The position numbers were made by a program, and so were the translations under genes. The notes under the pieces were generated by a model. The model worked only from the letters and a program-made list of their open reading frames with translations. It did no database searches and was not told the DNA's origin. This document shows positions 57,776-64,000 of a stretch of 64,000 nucleotides of DNA, piece after piece (positions within the stretch are counted from its first letter, which is position 1; every line of letters begins with the position of its first letter). This DNA is from Thermosynechococcaceae cyanobacterium Okahandja (GTDB taxonomy: Bacteria > Cyanobacteriota > Cyanobacteriia > Thermosynechococcales > Thermosynechococcaceae), in NCBI GenBank assembly GCA_041530395.1, contig CP136945.1, forward strand, positions 1,550,001-1,614,000, given 5' to 3'.

Positions 57776-58822
57776 ATGCTTTACCACCTGATTGCCTTTA
57801 TTGCCGCCATTGCCGTGGTGTTACTGGTTACTCCAGTAGTCAACGAACTGGGTCACAAGACCGGGTTTGTGGATCGCCCCAACGAGCGCAAAATTCACAC
57901 CCGTCCCATGGTACGTCTCGGCGGCATTTCAATTTTTTTAGGCAATCTGGTGGCCTTACTCATTGTCTGGAACGCTGGTGGGTTTGGCGTGATGCCCCAA
58001 CCAGCGGAGTACGAAATCTGGGGCGTGACCCTTGGTGGCGTGGCCTTTTTCCTGATTGGCCTTGCCGATGATCTGCTGACCCTGCCCGCCCTGCTGCGTT
58101 TAGTCCTCCAATTTGTGGTGGCGGGGATTGTCTGGGCAGTGGGGGTAAAAATTCGCATTATTACCGTCCCCTTTTTCGGCATTATCGACCTAGGATGGCT
58201 GAGCCTGCCCCTCACGACCCTCTGGCTGGTGGGCATTTCCAATGCCATTAACTTTATTGATGGGGTGGATGGCTTGGCGGCAGGGGTTTCTGGGATTGCT
58301 GCTGCCGCAATGTTTTTTGTCTGTATGCTCTTGGGCGAACCAGAAGCGGGGTTGCTTGCTGCCGCGTTGTCAGGCGGTGCCCTTGGCTTTTTGCGCTACA
58401 ACTTTAACCCGGCAAAAATTTTCATGGGAGATGGGGGAGCCTACTTTATGGGCTTTACGTTGGCGGGCATTGGCGTGATTGGTCTGGTAAAGGCCTATAC
58501 GGCAGCAGCAATTTTACTGCCGTTGCTGATTCTGGCGGTACCAATTGTCGATACCTCAACGGTCGTCGTCAACCGCCTGCGTCAGGGGCAGTCTCCCTTT
58601 GCGCCCGATAAAGGGCATCTTCACCATCGCCTACTGAAGGCCGGGTTGTCCCAGCGGGTAACGGTACTGTTTATTTATTGCCTCACGTTTTGGGTGGGCA
58701 GTGTGGCCATGGCGCTGGCTGGCTTGCCCGGGGGCTGGGGCTACGCGGTAGCCGCTTCCTTGTTAATGGGGTTTGCGACGTGGTACGTCTGGCAGCGGAT
58801 GCGCACTGGCGAGAACACTTAA
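57776..58822 (+). CDS. Polyprenyl-phosphate N-acetylhexosamine-1-phosphate transferase (WecA/TagO-like)
   Basis: A 348-residue protein with about ten membrane helices. It has the family motifs GLADDLLTLPALLRLVLQF, SNAINFIDGVDGLAAGVS, FNPAKIFMGDGGAYFMGF and the histidine cluster DKGHLHHRLLKAGLS. It starts surface polysaccharide chains by loading sugar-1-phosphate on undecaprenyl phosphate. It follows glyA by 33 bp and precedes cinA by 4 bp. Confidence 0.9.
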   Translation: MLYHLIAFIAAIAVVLLVTPVVNELGHKTGFVDRPNERKIHTRPMVRLGGISIFLGNLVALLIVWNAGGFGVMPQPAEYEIWGVTLGGVAFFLIGLADDLLTLPALLRLVLQFVVAGIVWAVGVKIRIITVPFFGIIDLGWLSLPLTTLWLVGISNAINFIDGVDGLAAGVSGIAAAAMFFVCMLLGEPEAGLLAAALSGGALGFLRYNFNPAKIFMGDGGAYFMGFTLAGIGVIGLVKAYTAAAILLPLLILAVPIVDTSTVVVNRLRQGQSPFAPDKGHLHHRLLKAGLSQRVTVLFIYCLTFWVGSVAMALAGLPGGWGYAVAASLLMGFATWYVWQRMRTGENT

Positions 58823-58826
58823 GGCC

Positions 58827-60077
58827 ATGAATGCAGAAATTATTTGTGTGGGCACCGAACTGCTCCTTGGTGAAATTCTCAACAGTAATGCCCAGTTCTT
58901 AGCGCAGCAGTTGGCCAGCCTCGGCATCCCCCACTACTACCAAACGGTGGTAGGCGATAACCCCGAGCGTATTAAAAGGGTCGTGGCCATTGCCTGCGAT
59001 CGCGCCCGCCTGTTAATTTTTACCGGTGGGTTAGGGCCAACCCCCGACGACCTCACCACCGAAACCCTTGCCGACTTTTTCCAAGCGCCCCTCGAAGAAC
59101 GCCCTGAAATTATTGCTGACCTAGAGCAAAAGTATGCCCACCGTGGCGGCTTTAGCCCCAGTAACCGCAAGCAGGCATTGCTGCCCGTGGGTGCCGATAT
59201 TTTACCCAACCCAATTGGCAGTGCTCCGGGGATGATTTGGCAACCGCGCACCGGCCTAATCATCATGACCTTTCCGGGGGTACCCGCCGAAATGAAGCAC
59301 ATGTGGCAAGAAACGGCGGTACCCTTTCTGCGCTCTCAGGGTTGGGGCAAAGAGGTCATTTACAGCCGCGTGCTCCGCTTCTGGGGCATTCCAGAGTCGG
59401 TCTTAGCGGAAAAAGTCGCCGCCCATATTGCCCGCCCCCATCCGACGGTAGCTCCCTATGCGGGGAATGGCGAAGCGCGACTGCGCATTACCGTGCGCGC
59501 CAGTAATGAAGCGGAAGCGCAGCAGCTTATTCAGCCGGTCGAAGCGGAAATTCGCCAAATTGTGGGCCTCGACTGCTACGGCGCAGATGAGGATACCCTA
59601 GCCGGGTGTGTTGCCGCCCTGTTGCAACAGCAGCAACAAACGGTGGCGGTGGCGGAATCCTGTACCGGTGGGGGTCTTGGGGAATTGCTCACCCGCATTC
59701 CCGGTAGCTCTTGCTACTTTCGCGGCGGCGTGATTGCCTACGCCAACGAGGTGAAAACCCAGTTACTGGACGTGAACGCTGACGATTTAGAGCGCGAGGG
59801 TGCCGTCAGTGCCACGGTGGCGGCTCAGATGGCTACAGGGGTAAAAACTCGCCTTGGCAGTGATTGGGGAGTGAGCATTACCGGAATTGCTGGCCCCGGG
59901 GGCGCGACCCTAACTAAACCAGTGGGCTTGGTGTATATTGGTGTGGCCTTGCCCAACGGTACGGTCATGACCCGCGAATTTCGCCTAAGCGCCCAGCGCG
60001 GGCGGGAGTGGGTGCGGCATTTAAGCGCGATGAATGCCCTTGATGTGCTGCGGCGGCAGTTACTGAGCCTACCTTGA
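58827..60077 (+). CDS. cinA: CinA-like competence/damage-inducible protein
   Basis: A 416-residue protein with an N-terminal molybdopterin-binding-like domain (AEIICVGTELLLGEILNSNA, FTGGLGPTPDDLT) and a C-terminal nicotinamide-nucleotide amidase-type domain (VAVAESCTGGGLGELLTRIP, GVSITGIAGPGG). Family members have NMN deamidase or ADP-ribose pyrophosphatase activity. It starts at ATG 58827, 4 bp after the WecA-like gene. Confidence 0.92.
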   Translation: MNAEIICVGTELLLGEILNSNAQFLAQQLASLGIPHYYQTVVGDNPERIKRVVAIACDRARLLIFTGGLGPTPDDLTTETLADFFQAPLEERPEIIADLEQKYAHRGGFSPSNRKQALLPVGADILPNPIGSAPGMIWQPRTGLIIMTFPGVPAEMKHMWQETAVPFLRSQGWGKEVIYSRVLRFWGIPESVLAEKVAAHIARPHPTVAPYAGNGEARLRITVRASNEAEAQQLIQPVEAEIRQIVGLDCYGADEDTLAGCVAALLQQQQQTVAVAESCTGGGLGELLTRIPGSSCYFRGGVIAYANEVKTQLLDVNADDLEREGAVSATVAAQMATGVKTRLGSDWGVSITGIAGPGGATLTKPVGLVYIGVALPNGTVMTREFRLSAQRGREWVRHLSAMNALDVLRRQLLSLP

Positions 60078-60113
60078 TATATCTTGATGTTTGTTCTCCC
60101 TGAGTGACCGCCC

Positions 60114-60845
60114 ATGTTTGAGTCCGCTACTGACGTTGCTGCCAAAATTATTGTTGCCCTTGATGTGCCTACCCTTGAGGATGCCGTTGCCACCGTCAGA
60201 CAGCTACCGCAAGTGCAGTTCTGGAAAGTCGGCCTGCAGCTTTTTTGTGCCAGTGGCCCGGCTATCCTTGATGTGCTCAAGGGTGAGGAAAAACGGATTT
60301 TCCTTGACCTTAAACTGCACGATATCCCCAATACGATGGCGGCAGCCGTACGGGCTATTGTCCCCTTTGGGGTTGACTTTTTAACCATTCATACGGCCAC
60401 CGGTTCTGCGGGATTAAGGGCTGCCCAAGAGGCACTAGGCGACAGCCCCACCCAACTCCTTGGGGTGACACTGCTCACGAGTATAGATGGTGCCACTTTG
60501 CGAAATGAATTGGGGTGGGGGTACGATGTGCCCAAGTACGTTAGATCCATGGCTTACCTTGCCCATCAAGCGGGCTTAGGGGGCGTTATTTGCTCTGCCC
60601 AGGAAGCCGCTCAGATAAAATCCGAGTTCGGCAACGACTTTTTGCGGGTGTGTCCGGGCATTCGACCCGCTGGCTCTGAAACTCAGGATCAGGCGCGCTC
60701 TTTTACTCCTCTTAGTGCCTTTGATCAAGGTGCTTCTTATCTGGTGGTGGGTCGCCCTATTCTCAATGCCCCAGACCCAGCGCAAGCCTTTGACAACATT
60801 TGCCAAAGTTGCCTCGTGCCCCTCATCTGGGGAGAGTCTCCGTAG
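60114..60845 (+). CDS. pyrF: Orotidine 5'-phosphate decarboxylase
   Basis: A 243-residue enzyme making UMP. The catalytic DLKLHDIPNTM (Asp-Lys-Asp type) is present, as are IIVALDVPTLEDAV at the N-terminus and RVCPGIRPAGSETQDQ and YLVVGRPI near the C-terminus. It lies downstream of cinA on the same strand and is convergent with the deacetylase gene. Confidence 0.95.
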   Translation: MFESATDVAAKIIVALDVPTLEDAVATVRQLPQVQFWKVGLQLFCASGPAILDVLKGEEKRIFLDLKLHDIPNTMAAAVRAIVPFGVDFLTIHTATGSAGLRAAQEALGDSPTQLLGVTLLTSIDGATLRNELGWGYDVPKYVRSMAYLAHQAGLGGVICSAQEAAQIKSEFGNDFLRVCPGIRPAGSETQDQARSFTPLSAFDQGASYLVVGRPILNAPDPAQAFDNICQSCLVPLIWGESP

Positions 60846-60848
60846 GTT

Positions 60849-61631
60849 CTAGGGGGGGTCTGGTGGCACTGTGGGGATGAGTTCCGGCGGGACTGTGGGT
60901 TGCGGCGGCGGTGGAGGGGCTTCAATGCCAAGTTGTAGCAGTTCCGGCACCGTCACAAAGTGATAGCCCTGCTCCTTAAGGCGACGGATGAGGGTGGGCA
61001 AGGCGGCTCGGGTCACGGCGCGATCGCCCCCACCATCATGGAGCAAAATAATACTGCCGGGTCGCACGTCTTTGAGGGTGCGCTGAACAATCTCGGCAGC
61101 GGTGCTCTCCGGCTTGCTGTCGTGGGGATCCACCGACCACATAATGATGGCGTAGTTTTTAGATTTGGCATAGGCCACTAAACCGGTTTCTAGGTGGCCG
61201 CCGGGAGGGCGAAATAAACGGGTTTGGGCAGTACTCTGCTTGGCAATGAGGGCAGAGGTATTTTCAATTTCCTGTTTGGCAATCGCCGGTTCAACGGGCT
61301 GGTACGTGTGGCTCCAACTGTGGTTGCCCACCGCATGTCCCGCCTTCACAATCTCAGCCGTAAGATCCGGGTACATTAGCAAATGCTTTCCCACTAGGAA
61401 AAAGGTCGCTTTGACATCATGTTCCTTGAGAATGCTAAGTACCCTACGGGTGGAGTCGCCCCAGGGGCCATCATCAAATGTTAGGGCGACCACTTTTGCG
61501 GGTTCTACGGGGGGAACCCGATACACCAACTGCCCCCAAAACTGCTTCGGACTTAAAAAGCGGGGTACCTCGGTTGCCCCAAACGCCAGCAAGGGCAAAC
61601 CGAAAACGGCAGCCAACAGGCGATAATCCAT
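60849..61631 (-). CDS. Polysaccharide deacetylase family protein
   Basis: A 260-residue protein with an N-terminal hydrophobic segment (LLAAVFGLPLLAFGA) that is either a signal peptide or an anchor. The NodB domain has LTFDDGPWGDST (metal-binding aspartates), GNHSWSHTYQ (histidine pair), RPPGGH and ILLHDGGGDR. The C-terminus is a proline-rich tail. It probably removes N-acetyl groups from peptidoglycan or envelope polysaccharide. Confidence 0.9.
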   Translation of the reverse strand: MDYRLLAAVFGLPLLAFGATEVPRFLSPKQFWGQLVYRVPPVEPAKVVALTFDDGPWGDSTRRVLSILKEHDVKATFFLVGKHLLMYPDLTAEIVKAGHAVGNHSWSHTYQPVEPAIAKQEIENTSALIAKQSTAQTRLFRPPGGHLETGLVAYAKSKNYAIIMWSVDPHDSKPESTAAEIVQRTLKDVRPGSIILLHDGGGDRAVTRAALPTLIRRLKEQGYHFVTVPELLQLGIEAPPPPPQPTVPPELIPTVPPDPP

Positions 61632-61650
61632 GTGCGTGTCTCCTGAGCCG

Positions 61651-62532
61651 TTACGCGGCGGCAGTCTGTTGCAGCAGTGGAAATCCTAACGCTTCTCGTT
61701 GGTGGACGTAGGCTTGGGCAACGCGGCGCGCTAAACTACGAATCCGGCCAATGTAGCGGGTGCGCTCTGCCACGGAGATAACTCCGCGCGCATCCAACAG
61801 GTTAAAGGTGTGGGAACACTTCAGGACGTAGTCTAAACTCGGGAGTACCAACTGCTTCTCCAGTAACTGCTCTGCCTCCTGCTGGTAGAGACTAAACAGG
61901 GTAAACAATCGTTCCGGATCCGCAGCTTCAAAGTTATAGGTCGATTGTTCAATTTCCCCTTGCAGGTGCACATCGCCGTAGGTGAGGGTGGCATTCCAGC
62001 GGATGTCGGCTATGGCATCCACCTCCTGCAGGTACATCGTCAACCGCTCCAGCCCGTAGGTAATTTCAATGGAAACGGGGCGGCAATCGAGGCCACCGCA
62101 CTGCTGGAAGTAGGTAAACTGAGTTACTTCCATGCCATCGAGCCAAACTTCCCAGCCCACGCCCCACGCCCCCACGGCGGCATCTTCCCAGTTATCTTCA
62201 ACAAAGCGAATATCGTGCTCTTCCGGGCGAATGCCCAGCGCCCGTAGCGAATCGAGGTAGATGTCTTGGATGGTGTCGGGGGAGGGCTTAATCAGAACTT
62301 GGTACTGGTAGTAGTACTGATAGCGGTTAGGATTTTGGCCATAGCGACCATCGCCCGGGCGCCGACAGGGTTCAACGTACGCCACAGACCACGGCTCTGG
62401 CCCCAGCGCCCGCAAAAAAGTATGGGGGCTTTTGGTACCCGCCCCCTTTTCCACATCGTAGGGCTGGACAATCAGGCAGCCCTGCTCTGCCCAGAATTGG
62501 TGCAGGGTGGCAATAACATCCTGAAAGTACAT
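61651..62532 (-). CDS. glyQ: Glycyl-tRNA synthetase alpha chain
   Basis: A 293-residue catalytic subunit of the tetrameric bacterial glycyl-tRNA synthetase. It has [20 protein letters not shown], the motif [34 protein letters not shown], and [11 protein letters not shown]-like C-terminal sequence. The beta subunit is not in the window. The ATG at 62532 gives the family start; the upstream 25-residue extension overlaps the cysH end and is rejected. Confidence 0.95.
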   Translation of the reverse strand: MYFQDVIATLHQFWAEQGCLIVQPYDVEKGAGTKSPHTFLRALGPEPWSVAYVEPCRRPGDGRYGQNPNRYQYYYQYQVLIKPSPDTIQDIYLDSLRALGIRPEEHDIRFVEDNWEDAAVGAWGVGWEVWLDGMEVTQFTYFQQCGGLDCRPVSIEITYGLERLTMYLQEVDAIADIRWNATLTYGDVHLQGEIEQSTYNFEAADPERLFTLFSLYQQEAEQLLEKQLVLPSLDYVLKCSHTFNLLDARGVISVAERTRYIGRIRSLARRVAQAYVHQREALGFPLLQQTAAA

Positions 62533-62536
62533 GGCC

Positions 62537-63247
62537 TTAAATGTGGATGCCGCACTCTGTTTTGCCCATCCCCCGCCAGCGCCCGGCACGCTCGTCTTCC
62601 CCTTCACCGACGGGGGTGGTCAAGGGTTCGTCGCCAATGCTGGCATAGCCGCGATCATGAAGCGGGTTGTAGATCATGTGATGCTCAGCAACGTAAGCCC
62701 AAGTTTGCTTGCGGGTCCAGGCTGCTAGGGGGTTAATTTTGAGGCGACCTTCTTTATCTCGCTCCACGTAGGGCATATCGGCACGGGTAACGGCTTGATC
62801 CCGCCGCCGACCGGTAATCCAAGCCACGGTATTGAGTTCAGCTAGACCCCGCTGTAGGGGTTCAATTTTGGTTAGGTAGTGGAACTGCTCGACATTGGTT
62901 TCCCAGAGGCGATCGCCATAGCGCTCAGCAAAGGCGGCACGACTGTCAACATCGGGGATTTTGTAGGTACGCAGGTCAAGCTGGTAGGTCTCTTTGGCTT
63001 TTTGGACAAACTCAAGGGTTTCGGCAAAGTGATGCAGCGTATCCAAAAAGAGCACGGGCACGGGTGGGTTGGGTTGCAGATCGCGGTAGAGCAGATCCGT
63101 GATCATGACATCATCAACGTTAAAGGCACTGGTTTGCACCAAGCCCTGAGGGATGGCCGCCACCGCCCATGCCAAAATATCACGGGGGTGTGCCCCCTCA
63201 AACTGTTGGTTCAGGGCATCGAGATCAAACGTTGTGGAGGTGGCCAT
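62537..63247 (-). CDS. cysH: Phosphoadenosine phosphosulfate reductase
   Basis: A 236-residue enzyme of assimilatory sulfate reduction, converting PAPS to sulfite with thioredoxin. The P-loop-like [39 protein letters not shown] and the active cysteine near the C-terminus (TECGIHI) are present. The Cys-Cys pair that binds 4Fe-4S in APS reductases is replaced ([12 protein letters not shown]), so PAPS is the likely substrate. It ends 4 bp upstream of the glyQ start. Confidence 0.93.
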   Translation of the reverse strand: MATSTTFDLDALNQQFEGAHPRDILAWAVAAIPQGLVQTSAFNVDDVMITDLLYRDLQPNPPVPVLFLDTLHHFAETLEFVQKAKETYQLDLRTYKIPDVDSRAAFAERYGDRLWETNVEQFHYLTKIEPLQRGLAELNTVAWITGRRRDQAVTRADMPYVERDKEGRLKINPLAAWTRKQTWAYVAEHHMIYNPLHDRGYASIGDEPLTTPVGEGEDERAGRWRGMGKTECGIHI

Positions 63248-63289
63248 CGGTATGGGGTGGTTTGTAATCAGCGATCCCTAGCTTACCAA

Positions 63290-63725
63290 AATTAGGGGAG
63301 TTCTTGAACAAAATCCGCCGCACTCTCCAACCTCGCGTTAGCAGTTTGGAGTCAAGGCGAGGCAATGAGGAGATTCACCCCGTGACAATGCTGCATCGCG
63401 GCAAGTGGAGAAGGTGAGCGACGAAGTGCCAACACATTTGTGGTACTCTTACGCTATCTTGAGCGGTACGGCAAAGGGCGGAACAGAGATTCCGAATAAC
63501 CCAGAGGCACGACCGCTCAATGAAAGGTGAGCCAAACCTGTCAGTCCTCTGAGTCGGTTGATACCCGTCAGGCGAAAAAATAACCAAAAGCCCCATCGCG
63601 GAAACGACGTGGGGGAGCAGTCCAGCAAACGTTCTGGCTGTTCGGCGAGAATGCCGCCTGTCGCAAGGGCTAGTGCCTTGTCACCAAGACACCACCACTT
63701 CGCGTCAGCGAGTGGTTGGAGCATT
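63290..63725. other. Gene-free segment, possibly a mobile-element remnant
   Basis: About 430 bp between cysH and plsC with no recognisable protein; short open frames on the minus strand have no known motif. At its right edge ACCACT...AGTGGT with an inner CGC/GCG (about 63692-63716) forms a strong hairpin close to the junction with plsC. That resembles the subterminal hairpin of IS605/IS1341 ends, with structured RNA-like sequence inside. The identification is weak. It could be an omega-RNA-bearing element end or another repeat. Confidence 0.3.
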
Positions 63726-64000
63726 CATGCTGTTGCAGCGCCGTAAATAAGTCTGCCGTGAGCCGTTGTGCCCCGATCTTGGGTGGGTCAAGGGCATACT
63801 TTTGCGTGCTTAGGGGGGAACCGATTACCACCTTGGCGTGGCTGCCCCAGCGCGGGTAGGGCTGACTATAGCTGAGGAGGATGGGCACAATGTTGACGGC
63901 AGTGCCCCGCTGTGCTGCTTGTAACGCTAGGCGAGCCAGACCGGGTTTAAGGGGGTGGATCTGGCCATCTCGGAAGATATTGCCCTCAGGGAAGACCACA
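63670..64000 (-). CDS. plsC: 1-acylglycerol-3-phosphate acyltransferase (PlsC family), partial
   Basis: The C-terminal part of a PlsC protein; the gene runs off the right edge of the window. The block III motif VFPEGNIFRDGQIHPLKPG is clear, followed by NIVPILLSYSQPYPRWGSHAKVV. The family sequence appears to end around LFTALQQH. The remaining residues ECSNHSLTRSGGVLVTRH are encoded by the adjoining gene-free segment, so the original stop seems to have been displaced by an insertion. Confidence 0.8.
   Translation of the reverse strand, partial: VVFPEGNIFRDGQIHPLKPGLARLALQAAQRGTAVNIVPILLSYSQPYPRWGSHAKVVIGSPLSTQKYALDPPKIGAQRLTADLFTALQQHECSNHSLTRSGGVLVTRH

Noticed and set aside
63290-63725. Group II intron, RNase P RNA or tmRNA in the gene-free segment
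   Set aside because: I could not find an intron domain V, a reverse transcriptase, or the conserved cores of RNase P or tmRNA.

Overview
The window is chromosomal DNA from a thermophilic unicellular cyanobacterium, most probably a Thermosynechococcus species. The evidence is a complete phycocyanin operon cpcBACDEF followed by three cpcG rod-core linkers, together with psbQ (CyanoQ), ycf3, vipp1, menG and many GCGATCGC palindromes. The assignment is from sequence recognition only; no database was searched.

Layout. 1-3892: 5' half of dnaE, psbQ, a PadR-family regulator that may be the clock modifier Pex, and a family-4 uracil-DNA glycosylase. 3893-10484: the phycocyanin operon with its upstream region and a terminator. 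10529-18011: sulfiredoxin, ycf3, gatC, a TolR/ExbD-like anchor protein, a TPR protein, an EF-G-like GTPase, a glycosyltransferase, tRNA-Glu and an ATP-grasp ligase. 18152-23064: a conserved unknown, ybjN, an N-terminally truncated IS605-type TnpB next to tRNA-Gly, tsf-rpsB, tRNA-Arg and livF. 23230-32905: menG, a copper ATPase with an Atx1-like chaperone, SelO, an LpxB-like protein, an SDR protein, a Crp-type regulator and argD.

32981-46806 is the main accessory region: a type III-B CRISPR-Cas locus. It has a 27-repeat array apparently transcribed leftwards, a leader, csx18-like, cas1, cas2, and a convergent gene joining a CARF sensor to a RelE-like toxin fold (Cami1-like). A divergent effector operon follows: cas10/cmr2, cmr3, cmr4, cmr5, a cmr6-cmr1 fusion, and a membrane J-domain protein whose start overlaps the fusion's stop. 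A toxin-antitoxin pair killed by in-frame stops sits between cmr2 and cmr3. No cas6 is present. Expected logic: Cmr captures target RNA, the Cas10 GGDD palm makes cyclic oligoadenylate, the CARF sensor binds it, and the RelE-like domain degrades mRNA.

46823-48710 holds an apparently imported type II restriction-modification module. The methyltransferase is intact, while the XhoI/PaeR7I-like nuclease has one in-frame TGA. 48792-64000 is mostly housekeeping: vipp1, fabI, tRNA-Tyr, a GH57 enzyme, a histidine kinase, obgE, murJ, glyA, a WecA-like transferase, cinA, pyrF, a polysaccharide deacetylase, glyQ and cysH. It ends in a gene-free, possibly mobile segment abutting a partial plsC.
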